A stretch of DNA of 64,000 nt, taken from NCBI GenBank assembly GCA_903918755.1, contig CAIXFN010000101.1, forward strand, positions 124,001 to 188,000, in the 5' to 3' direction. Origin of the DNA: an uncultured Pedosphaera sp. GTDB lineage: Bacteria > Verrucomicrobiota > Verrucomicrobiia > Limisphaerales > Pedosphaeraceae. The stretch's first letter is position 1. Every line of letters starts with the position of its first letter. Shown one piece after another: positions 52,003-59,687 of the stretch. The translations under genes and the position numbers were made by a program. The notes under the pieces were generated by a model. The model was not told the origin of the DNA. It did no database searches and worked only from the letters and a program-made list of their open reading frames with translations.

Positions 52003-54888
52003 TCAAGGCCCCACCAAGACGCGGTAAAACCGCGCGGTGCCGAAGGTGCCCGGATCGCTGATGATTACGGAATCTCCCGGGGCGTTGGTAGTGATAAGGC
52101 CGGTCCAGTGGGCGAGGTCGGCGGAGAATTGCACCGTGTAGTTTTGCCCGGGAACCGTCGTGATGGCGAATTGGAAAATGTTGGGAGCGGAAAAACCCAG
52201 GGGCGTCAGGGTGGGGCGGGGGACGATTCGGGGGACGTTTAGGCCCAGCATCTGATCCAAGAAGTGCCCCTGCGCATCCGTCACCCGGACGACGAAGAAG
52301 AAGATGCCGGCGGCGGTGGGAACTCCGGTGATTTGTCCGGAAGAGGTCAACGAGAGGCCGGTCGGCAGTGGCGAGGAGGTCTGATTCGTGGTCCAGGAAT
52401 AGGGCGCCTGACCATTGGTGGCGACAAGTGAGGTGGTGTAGGGGATTCCCAGCGTGGCATTGGGTAGAGAGGTGGTGAGGATCTGGAGCGGGGCGTCGAT
52501 CCGGAGAGCAACGGCCTGACTGCTGGTGCTCTGGCCGTCGCTGACGCGGACCGAAAAATTATAGAGTCCGGCGAGTCCGGCCGGACCGCTGAGCAGACCG
52601 TTGGTGGCGAGGGTGAGGCCAGCGGGCAAAGGCGCGGACCCGGGGGCGAGCGACCAGACCAAAGGGGAGTAGCAACTCGCGGCCGCAAATTGATAGCTAT
52701 ATTGGTATCCCGATGAACCGTCCGGAATTTGCGATGGTGCATTGATCGCGAGCGGAGGACAGGAGCGGAGGACAAAGGTGGCGCTGTTCGTGTTATGCGC
52801 GACCGTTAGGGACTGCTGGGCGACGTTGCCGGGATATCCCGCGTTGACCACATCGGCGTTGTTGATAAAGACGTTCCAGGTGCCATCGAACACTCCGAAG
52901 AGGGCATTGCCGCTGGCGTCGGTGCGGAAGGTGCCGGTATAATAATTCGTGCCGTTGGCCGTAATAGTGGCGCCCGCTCCAATGCCCGGGATGCCAGCGT
53001 TGGTGCCGTTGCGCACCAGCACGGCGATGGCAGCGGTGAAATGGCGCGGAATCAATTTCAGGCCGCCGTTGGTGGTGTTGTCGGCGATGGTGACGTAAAA
53101 GTTGGGACCGACGAGTCCCCGCGCGGGGAGCCCCGAGTTGGCATCCACGTTCAATTGCACGAGATAGGTGCCGCCCACAACCCCGAGGTCAAAATTGCCG
53201 CCGGCGTCGGTCGTGGCCTGGAATTGGGTGCCGTTATTGGTGGTGGCGGCGAAAATGTTCATGAACGCTACCGGGGAGCCGTGATCGTCGATCACTTGTC
53301 CCTGCAAGTGTGCCGTGAGCAAGGGCACGGTGAAATCCAGGACGACATTTGCTCCGGCGATATTGGTGCTGCGCTGGTTGATACAAGGATAACCGAAGCT
53401 GCTGAGGCTGGCGTCGCCGCCGTTGCAGTCAGGACCGACATTCCAAGCGCCATTGGCCACGGGAAGGGAATAAGATCCGTCCGCAGCGGTGTTCTGTCCG
53501 ACCGCTAGAAAACCGGAGCTGTCCTGCGCGAAAATATAGATCCCGGCGATGGGATTGCCTTGGCTGTCGCGCAAATGGCCAGTGATCTGATAAGGGGCCG
53601 GCTTCATCGTGAAATTCTGCCGCACCGACTGAAGCGGACCGAAACTGAAATTCGCATAACCCGGGGCAATGATGGAATTGGCCAGGAGTGGGTTGTTGCT
53701 GTCCAGACTGAGTTCCCAACTCGCGCTGAGGGAGGCGCCGAGGGCGTAGTTCCCGTCCCCGTCAGTGACCGTGTTTTGATCGCCCGCGAGGCCGCTTTGA
53801 TCATGGCCATCCAGGACAATTCCCGGGACTGGCTGGCCAAGGGTGTTGGTGACCGTGCCATAAATCAAGGCCGAGGCTTTGGCCAGGCTGAGAGTTACTC
53901 CGGAGACACTGCCGGTGGTGGTGTTGATGGAGGCATCATCCGGGGGGCTGAGATAGCCGTGAAAAGCCACTTCCCAGTCGGAAGGTTTGAAACGCCAGAT
54001 GTCCGGGGTGACGGTGGCTACGAAATTGCCATTCACATCCGTAAAGGCGATGGCCAGGGACCCGCCGGCGGATTCCATGGGGAGGAAAAGGCCGGGGATG
54101 CCCTTGGCGGGATTGGCGGCATCCACAATCTGGCCCGCGATGGAATTGGCGGCTGGGAGAAGCGCCAGCGTGCTGGCAAGGTGGGCGCCAGGGGCCAGGG
54201 TGCTGCCGGGACCGGCAAGGCTCGCCACGTAATTGCCAGCCGCTGCTGCCAGCAGGTAGGTTCCCGGGGGCAGAGGCAGTTGATAATTGCCGCTGCCATC
54301 CGCCAGCGTGCCCGCGACGAGCCTCCCCCCGCCGGAGGTCGAAGCATCAAGGGCAATCACAATGGCGTTGGGTATATTGGTGCCGACACTTTGGACCTGT
54401 CCGGTGAACCCCTGGGCGGCGGGAGGGTTCGTGACGGTGAAGACATTGGTCAGGGGCGGGGGCCCGCCCGCGGGAAAACTGAGCCGGTAGAGATACTGCG
54501 CCGCGATGGGGGCCATCTGACTGCTTTGTTGAAAGTTAATGCGCGAGGTGATGCTGCCATTCATGACGCCGTCGTTGTCTCCCGCCACATTCAGATTTGT
54601 CGCTCCGCCAAGCAGGCTTAACTGCCCATCCAGGACGCGAAACCGCTGCACGGCAATTTCCCCGGAATCAATCACGCCATTGCGATTGGCGTCCAGATAC
54701 TTTTCCAGAAACACTTGCTGGCCATTGGTCAGCCCGCCGATTTGAAAAGTGAGGTAGCCGGTGTGCTGGCTGCTCACCGCTGGAGGGGTGATGGAAAAGT
54801 CCACCGCGGAAGCGGCGGAAATGATTGTGAAGGAGAGCCAAAGCCGAATTAGCCACCAACCCCTGCGGGAAAAGAGAATGTGCGTCAT
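52003..54888 (-). CDS. 961-aa secreted protein of carboxypeptidase-regulatory-like and Ig-like domains
   Basis: A signal peptide (about 1-28) is followed by a beta domain and an EF-hand/dockerin-like loop, DANRNGVIDSGE (about 67-78). Next come five or so carboxypeptidase-regulatory-like units (about 160-680), seen in phrases such as GTLADGSGNYQLPLPPGTY, GTVTNTLGQPVPGIVLDG and GQVIDDHGSPVAFMNIFA. Two putative Ig (He_PIG) domains follow (about 715-890) with SPLPTGLSLTSSGQITGVPT. The last 70 residues (FQFAITTVPGQNYTVQFS, DLAHW, ARFYRV) match the C-terminus of the giant protein in form. No catalytic site is seen. It is likely extracellular and structural or binding. A perfect 14-base palindrome lies just upstream. 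Confidence 0.85.
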   Translation of the reverse strand: MTHILFSRRGWWLIRLWLSFTIISAASAVDFSITPPAVSSQHTGYLTFQIGGLTNGQQVFLEKYLDANRNGVIDSGEIAVQRFRVLDGQLSLLGGATNLNVAGDNDGVMNGSITSRINFQQSSQMAPIAAQYLYRLSFPAGGPPPLTNVFTVTNPPAAQGFTGQVQSVGTNIPNAIVIALDASTSGGGRLVAGTLADGSGNYQLPLPPGTYLLAAAAGNYVASLAGPGSTLAPGAHLASTLALLPAANSIAGQIVDAANPAKGIPGLFLPMESAGGSLAIAFTDVNGNFVATVTPDIWRFKPSDWEVAFHGYLSPPDDASINTTTGSVSGVTLSLAKASALIYGTVTNTLGQPVPGIVLDGHDQSGLAGDQNTVTDGDGNYALGASLSASWELSLDSNNPLLANSIIAPGYANFSFGPLQSVRQNFTMKPAPYQITGHLRDSQGNPIAGIYIFAQDSSGFLAVGQNTAADGSYSLPVANGAWNVGPDCNGGDASLSSFGYPCINQRSTNIAGANVVLDFTVPLLTAHLQGQVIDDHGSPVAFMNIFAATTNNGTQFQATTDAGGNFDLGVVGGTYLVQLNVDANSGLPARGLVGPNFYVTIADNTTNGGLKLIPRHFTAAIAVLVRNGTNAGIPGIGAGATITANGTNYYTGTFRTDASGNALFGVFDGTWNVFINNADVVNAGYPGNVAQQSLTVAHNTNSATFVLRSCPPLAINAPSQIPDGSSGYQYSYQFAAASCYSPLVWSLAPGSAPLPAGLTLATNGLLSGPAGLAGLYNFSVRVSDGQSTSSQAVALRIDAPLQILTTSLPNATLGIPYTTSLVATNGQAPYSWTTNQTSSPLPTGLSLTSSGQITGVPTAAGIFFFVVRVTDAQGHFLDQMLGLNVPRIVPRPTLTPLGFSAPNIFQFAITTVPGQNYTVQFSADLAHWTGLITTNAPGDSVIISDPGTFGTARFYRVLVGP

Positions 54889-54900
54889 AGGGAGCTTGCG

Positions 54901-54914
54901 GTCGCAATTGCGAC
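54901..54914. promoter_or_regulatory. 14-bp perfect palindrome upstream of the 961-aa gene
   Basis: GTCGCAATTGCGAC lies 12 bases before the ATG of the minus-strand gene. It has no loop, so a protein-binding site is more likely than a hairpin. The divergent AsmA-like gene starts 146 bases away. Confidence 0.4.
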
Positions 54915-55060
54915 AAAATTAACTACACCAACAATGTATGGCTGAAAGGTCCGAGAATTACCAGCCAATAAACCGCCATGTCGCGCCTTGCTTACGGTCC
55001 TTTCGACGGGGTGACAAAACACTGGCGGGGCATCATCGTTTGGGCTAATTTTCCGCCCGC

Positions 55061-55867
55061 ATGAAGAAGATCATTATAGGCGTCGTGGCGGCGGTGGTAG
55101 TGCTGGGCTTGCTCGGTTTGGTCGTTGTCTTTCTTTCCCTGAATCCGATCGTGAAGAAAGGCGTGGAGACCGTGGGTCCGGCTTTGACCAAGGTCGAAGT
55201 GCGGTTGGGCGCAGCGAATATTTCCCCTTTCTCGGGCCGCGGCACGCTGACGAAACTGTTTGTCGGCAATCCGGAGGGCTTTAAGACACCTTCCGCGATT
55301 AAACTCGAAGAAGTGACTCTCGCAGTGGAAGCTTCAACGCTGACCAAGGAGGTCATCGTGATTGACGAACTCACGATCAAGGAGCCCCACGTCACCCTGG
55401 AAGGCACGTTGACCGGCGACAACAACGTTTCCAAAATTCTGGCCAATTTGCAGGCGGTAACGGGTGGTGGTGGAAAAGGCACGCCCGCACCCGTCCCGGC
55501 GGCCGGGGGCAAGGAGAAGAAGTTTATTGTCAAGAAATTGGTTTTTGAGGGCGGTAAGGTGAGTCTCAGCCTGAATCTTCCGGTCCTGGGTGGGAAATCC
55601 GCCACGGCGCCACTTCCGCCCATTCACGCCGAAAATATCGGCGTGGCGGAAAACGGGGTAACGGCCGCCCAGTTGGCCGTCGAGATCGTCAAGCCGATGC
55701 TGGCGGGGGCAGTTTCGGAAGGCGGCAAGGTGATTGCCGAATTGACCAAGAACTTCACCGATTTGGGCAAGCAAGGTGCCGACCAGTTGAACAAGACCAT
55801 TCAAGGTGGGACCGGTGATCTGGGCAAGTCCATCAAAGACGTGGGCGGCTTGTTTAAGAAGAAATAA
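55061..55867 (+). CDS. AsmA-like membrane-anchored protein
   Basis: 268 aa. One N-terminal anchor (IIIGVVAAVVVLGLLGLVVVFL, residues 3-24) is followed by a periplasmic beta-rich domain. VEVRLGAANISPFSGRGTLTKLFVGNPEGF and VIVIDELTIKEPHVTLEG are typical of AsmA/DUF748-like proteins. A low-complexity Gly/Pro/Ala linker (about 135-148) splits the domain, and the C-terminus is amphipathic helix ending FKKK. Family members are associated with lipid transport to, or assembly of, the outer membrane; the role here is unproven. It seems to be monocistronic. Confidence 0.7.
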   Translation: MKKIIIGVVAAVVVLGLLGLVVVFLSLNPIVKKGVETVGPALTKVEVRLGAANISPFSGRGTLTKLFVGNPEGFKTPSAIKLEEVTLAVEASTLTKEVIVIDELTIKEPHVTLEGTLTGDNNVSKILANLQAVTGGGGKGTPAPVPAAGGKEKKFIVKKLVFEGGKVSLSLNLPVLGGKSATAPLPPIHAENIGVAENGVTAAQLAVEIVKPMLAGAVSEGGKVIAELTKNFTDLGKQGADQLNKTIQGGTGDLGKSIKDVGGLFKKK

Positions 55868-55978
55868 CGCGGTTCGGCTCGCAACGCCCGCGGTGCCGGA
55901 AAGCGTTTTCTGCCCCCCAGGTGGTCCTGGGACCCACTGAAAGGACCGGGGTTAAGTTGGGGCAGTCCCGAGGTCGAA

Positions 55979-57097
55979 CTACCAAGGCTTCTGCTCATTC
56001 AGGGCCTTGACGATGACGGGCTTGAGGGCAAGGGGATCGATGCGGTCAAACTGGCGAAATAATACTTTCCCATCAGGGGAGAGCAGGATGGTATAGGGAA
56101 TCTGACCTTGCCAGTCGGGGTCGAAGGCGTCGATTAGTTTGTCCCGGTTTTCCGAGGCAAACAGCAGATTCTCACCGGAAGATTGACGTTTTTGCAGGAA
56201 GGCCAGAACCTGCTTTTGTTCGTCGGGATCATTAAGCGCCACCGTGATTAACTCAAAATCGCGCTGGCGGTACATGCGGTTGATCGTGACGAACTCGGGA
56301 AACTCCGCGACACAGGGGGCGCACCACGTCGCCCAGAAATTGATCAACCGGAATTTGCCGGAATCATTTTTACGCAAGGCCTTCAGCCGCTCCGCGTCCG
56401 CCAGTTGGACAGTTACGGGTTCGGCGGCCAGTATTTCCACGTGTGCCCGGGCGGATTCTTCTTTCGCGGCCCATTTTACAGAACAGCCGACGATCTTGGT
56501 TTTCGTCACCGCTGGTTCGCGACCGGCGAGGAGGGCGTCGATTACCTCCCGCGCGTAGCGCTGTTTCACATTCTTGATGCGTTCGGCATCATCGAAGGCA
56601 CCTTGGTAGCGCAACTTGCGAGCGGCATCGAAAATAAAGACATGCGGGGTGGCCACCGGCCCATAGGCGTGGGCTACGGACTCCGTTTCGCCATCGTACA
56701 AATAAGGGAAATTGAATTGGCGATCCCGGGCGCGGAATTTCATCTCCGGGAAAGTGTCACCCAAATCGGTATAACCCAACTCGTCCAGACGTACGGATTT
56801 GGGATCGTTGGGCATGATTGCAACCACCGCGACTCCTTGCGGAGTGTAGTCAGTCACGAGGGCTTTGATGCGCTCTTCATAATACTGGGCACTGGGGCAA
56901 TGGTTGCAGGTGAAAATGACCACCAAGACCTTCGCGGCGGCGTATTCCTTGAGGGAGTGGGTTTGATCATCCACTCCGGGCAGTTGGAAATCCGGCGCGG
57001 GAGAACCCAAGGACAGCGGGACGGGTTGGAAATCCGCGGCGAGAGCGGGGCGCAAAAACGCGCCGAGAACGAGCAAGAGCAGTGCGGCACGGTTCAT
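55979..57097 (-). CDS. exported tandem-thioredoxin (redoxin + TlpA-like) protein
   Basis: 372 aa from the ATG at 57097, with a signal peptide (about 1-21, LLLLVLGAFLRPALA). The first domain (about 28-190) is peroxiredoxin/redoxin-like, with APDFQLPGVDDQTHSLKEY and the motif FTCNHCPSA (Cys64, Cys67). The second (about 225-372) is TlpA/ResA-like with FWATWCAPCVAEFP (Cys258, Cys261) and the cis-Pro region QIPYTILLSPDG. A further Cys, in VGCSVKW, lies in the linker. The fusion could pass electrons between the two CxxC sites. It is downstream of the Gfo/Idh/MocA gene but separated by a strong terminator, so it is probably transcribed from its own promoter. Confidence 0.88.
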   Translation of the reverse strand: MNRAALLLLVLGAFLRPALAADFQPVPLSLGSPAPDFQLPGVDDQTHSLKEYAAAKVLVVIFTCNHCPSAQYYEERIKALVTDYTPQGVAVVAIMPNDPKSVRLDELGYTDLGDTFPEMKFRARDRQFNFPYLYDGETESVAHAYGPVATPHVFIFDAARKLRYQGAFDDAERIKNVKQRYAREVIDALLAGREPAVTKTKIVGCSVKWAAKEESARAHVEILAAEPVTVQLADAERLKALRKNDSGKFRLINFWATWCAPCVAEFPEFVTINRMYRQRDFELITVALNDPDEQKQVLAFLQKRQSSGENLLFASENRDKLIDAFDPDWQGQIPYTILLSPDGKVLFRQFDRIDPLALKPVIVKALNEQKPW

Positions 57098-57181
57098 GGA
57101 GGAAAAGTAGACGGAGCGGGGGAAACCGGCAAGCCCGGACTCCGGTGGCAGATTCAACACTTTGGGAAGGCCCTGGTTAAC

Positions 57182-57214
57182 AAAAAACCGCGGTTGGCTT
57201 TGGGCCAACCGCGG
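57182..57214 (-). terminator. strong rho-independent terminator
   Basis: On the minus strand CCGCGGTTGG, a 7-base loop, CCAACCGCGG (perfect 10-bp stem) and TTTTTTG. It lies 35 bases past the stop codon of the Gfo/Idh/MocA gene. Confidence 0.9.
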
Positions 57215-57248
57215 ATGAAAGCGGAAGTTGATTTGCGCTACCAGCGGA

Positions 57249-58646
57249 TCAGAACTCGCGCAGGCGGGTCAAGCCGGGACGCGGGATCGGATAGACTCCG
57301 TCCGCATTGGCCACGAGGGGCGCGGGTGAATCCATCGTGAATTTGTCCACGCCGGGGGCGTATTCGTGATCGGAATTGAGCGTTTGATCAAAGGTGATTT
57401 CCTGACCCGTGTGCGCCGCAATGCGGCCCATGGAGGTGACCACGCTGGCTTCCACGCCGCGTTTGACTTCATTGTACGGCTTGTCATTGCGGATGGCGAA
57501 GATAAGTTCGTTCCACTCGTTCTGATAAGGATCACGTTCATCTTCGGGGACATTGGAAGTCCAAATCCGGTTGGCACGGTCCGCGTTCTGACCTTTGTAA
57601 GTGCTGGAAGGACCGTCGCAATCGTTGGCGTTGGAAACAATCGCCATGCCTTTGCTACCCTGGGCAAAACTGCGGTAGAGGGGCAGGGCGCCGTTCATGC
57701 AGCGGCCGTCCATGAGCATCTTGGCACCGTCGGCGAAGGTGTATTCCACGCTGTAGGCGTCGAAGTTCTGATCCACATAAAGCGTGCCATCCTGATTGTG
57801 GCGATAATGACGGCCACCGAGGGCCTGGGCCTTCACCGGCCAGGCGTTCTTCATCCAGCACAGATGGTCAATAATGTGAATGTAGAAATCACTAAAGCAA
57901 CCGCCGCTGGCCCAAATGAAGCTGTGGAATCGTTTGATCTGCCAGAGCAATTCGCTCGGGGAACCACCGGGGTATTTCAGGGAGAACGCCGATCCGAGAT
58001 CGCCGCCGGCCATCCGGTAACCGCGCATCAGCACGATGTCGCCGATTTCGCCGTCCTGGATCCGCTTCTGCAATTCCTGCAAATGCCGGGCATGGCGGCT
58101 CATCAGGCCCACGCCTACCTTGAGGTTCTTGGCCGTGGCTTCCTCGGCCAACTGCAGCATCTTCCGGGAACTGGGGCCGTCCGCGGTGAGCGGCTTTTCC
58201 ATGAACACATTCAGGCCCTTGGAAATGGCATAGGTGAAATGGACCCAGCGGAAGGCCAGCGGGGTGGTGAAAATGGCCACATCTCCGGGCTTCAGGCAAT
58301 CCATCGCCTTTTTATAGGCGTCGAAACCGATAAATTTGCGCTCTTCCGGCACATCTACGCGGTCTTCCGCGGCCCGTTTCAAAGCATTGTACGCGCCATC
58401 CAGCCGGTTGCGGAAAACGTCGGCCATGGCCACCAATTTGACGGGGCCGTATTTGACGTTCAACGCGTTGGCCGCCGCGCCACCGCCGCGTCCACCGCAG
58501 CCGATGAGGGCGATTTGAATGGTGTTATTTTCCGCCGCGTGGACATGGGGCAGGACCATGCCTGCCAGTGCCGATACGGCGGCGACCCGGCCGGTCGTTT
58601 TCAAAAACTCCCGCCGGGTGGGATTGGAAGATTCGTTGGAATTCAT
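57249..58646 (-). CDS. Tat-exported Gfo/Idh/MocA-family oxidoreductase
   Basis: 465 aa. The Tat signal TRREFLKTTGRVAAVSALAG (residues 10-29) is followed by a Rossmann fold with ALIGCGGRGGGAAANAL (about 46-62). The NAD-site motif EKPLTADG (about 150-157) carries the catalytic-region Lys. The C-terminal alpha/beta domain has WASGGCFSDFYIHIIDHLCWM, with the conserved D-x-x-x-H in the active-site helix. Family members oxidise or reduce sugars and polyols; exported copies are numerous in Verrucomicrobiota and Planctomycetes and are thought to act on periplasmic sugar derivatives. Substrate not predictable. It ends at a strong terminator and stands alone. Confidence 0.92.
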   Translation of the reverse strand: MNSNESSNPTRREFLKTTGRVAAVSALAGMVLPHVHAAENNTIQIALIGCGGRGGGAAANALNVKYGPVKLVAMADVFRNRLDGAYNALKRAAEDRVDVPEERKFIGFDAYKKAMDCLKPGDVAIFTTPLAFRWVHFTYAISKGLNVFMEKPLTADGPSSRKMLQLAEEATAKNLKVGVGLMSRHARHLQELQKRIQDGEIGDIVLMRGYRMAGGDLGSAFSLKYPGGSPSELLWQIKRFHSFIWASGGCFSDFYIHIIDHLCWMKNAWPVKAQALGGRHYRHNQDGTLYVDQNFDAYSVEYTFADGAKMLMDGRCMNGALPLYRSFAQGSKGMAIVSNANDCDGPSSTYKGQNADRANRIWTSNVPEDERDPYQNEWNELIFAIRNDKPYNEVKRGVEASVVTSMGRIAAHTGQEITFDQTLNSDHEYAPGVDKFTMDSPAPLVANADGVYPIPRPGLTRLREF

Positions 58647-58694
58647 GATGGGTGACTTTGCTTTAAGTAGACGGATTTTGCAATCGCCTTGTTA

Positions 58695-58709
58695 CAACAA
58701 TTTTTGTTG
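58695..58709. promoter_or_regulatory. 15-bp inverted repeat upstream of the oxidoreductase gene
   Basis: CAACAA-TTT-TTGTTG is a perfect inverted repeat 49-63 bases upstream of the oxidoreductase ATG. It could be an operator; there is no T tail that would make it a terminator. Confidence 0.3.
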
Positions 58710-58733
58710 GAAATCACCCCGATTAGCAATTCG

Positions 58734-58758
58734 TGGCGGACCGGTGGGTTGTCCGCCA
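58734..58758. other. hairpin beyond the small secreted protein gene
   Basis: TGGCGGAC and GTCCGCCA (8-bp arms) enclose 9 bases, 65 bases past the stop of the minus-strand gene. There is no T tract. It may mark the 3' end of the cysteine-rich operon. Confidence 0.35.
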
Positions 58759-58823
58759 GTCCTTGTCCAGCGGTCGGCAATTCCAGTGGGGTCGGCAGCG
58801 ACGATCAGGCAGGGACTGGATTG

Positions 58824-59687
58824 CTATGGGGACAACGGGCGAATCGCCAGCACCCGGTAGAAACGGGTGGGCGCAGCGCTTTCGTTGAAGGTCCGGGCGG
58901 TCAGGGCACCGTCGGGAAAGATTAATCCCAAGGGGCTGTCGGCCCACGCAGCACCCGCCAGATCGGTGGTATCCTGCAGCCGGTAAAAACGGTTCGGCAC
59001 GCTGGTCCAGGCCAGGCTGGCACTGGTGCCGTCGGGGGTGGGAGAGAAGTTGACAATCCGGAGGAAATCCCCGGGATCGCGGGGATTGGTGCCCGCGAGG
59101 TATTCGGCATAATTCGTGACCCCGTCGCCATCAGCGTCGCCGTTTGGATCCACGTTGGTCATGCCGAAGTACAGCAACTCCCAGGCGAGGGGCAGGCCGT
59201 TGGCATCCAGAATTCCCGGGAAAAGGGTGTCGGTTTGGATCCGGGCCACGGCATTGCTGAGACTGATCCAGCCGCAATTGGCACTCCACACATTGCCACT
59301 GAAAAGGCCGGTGGCCAGGTCGAAGCGGGGGGCTCCGGTGGCCTCAAAATTCAACCAGCCGATGTTGGCGCCCCAGGCATAGCCGCGCAAATTGCCCACG
59401 CCATCCTGGTTGACGCCGAAATCGGAGGCGTCCAAATTCTGGTATTGGATGCCGTTGGTGGGGGAGCCGCTGCCCAAATTGATCCAGCCCACGTTGGCGG
59501 AATAGAGAAAACCGGAACAGACGTAATCCCCGATCACGGCACCGTTGGTGCCATCGGCGCGGGCATCCACCCAGCCGATGTTGGCGCCATAGGCGAACCG
59601 GTTGGTGAGGTTGATCGTCGAGTCGGCGGAGGTGGACCAGCCCAGGCTGATGAAGCACGCAACGAGTATGGCCGCCGGAATTCTCAT
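58824..59687 (-). CDS. small secreted protein with ANxGW repeats and FYRV C-terminus
   Basis: 287 aa from the ATG at 59687, which overlaps the stop of the Cys-rich gene as ATGA. A signal peptide (about 1-21, IPAAILVACFISLGWSTSA) is followed by four copies of an [AS]N-x-GW unit: YGANIGWVDA, YSANVGWINL, WGANIGWLNF and WSANCGWISL (about 30-150). A calcium-binding-like segment DPNGDADGDGVTNYAEYL (about 190-207) follows. The C-terminal domain (about 220-287, RFYRLQDTTDL...RFYRVLA) is of the type found in the giant and 961-aa proteins. There is no enzyme signature. Translational coupling to the Cys-rich protein suggests the two work together at the surface. Confidence 0.8.
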   Translation of the reverse strand: MRIPAAILVACFISLGWSTSADSTINLTNRFAYGANIGWVDARADGTNGAVIGDYVCSGFLYSANVGWINLGSGSPTNGIQYQNLDASDFGVNQDGVGNLRGYAWGANIGWLNFEATGAPRFDLATGLFSGNVWSANCGWISLSNAVARIQTDTLFPGILDANGLPLAWELLYFGMTNVDPNGDADGDGVTNYAEYLAGTNPRDPGDFLRIVNFSPTPDGTSASLAWTSVPNRFYRLQDTTDLAGAAWADSPLGLIFPDGALTARTFNESAAPTRFYRVLAIRPLSP

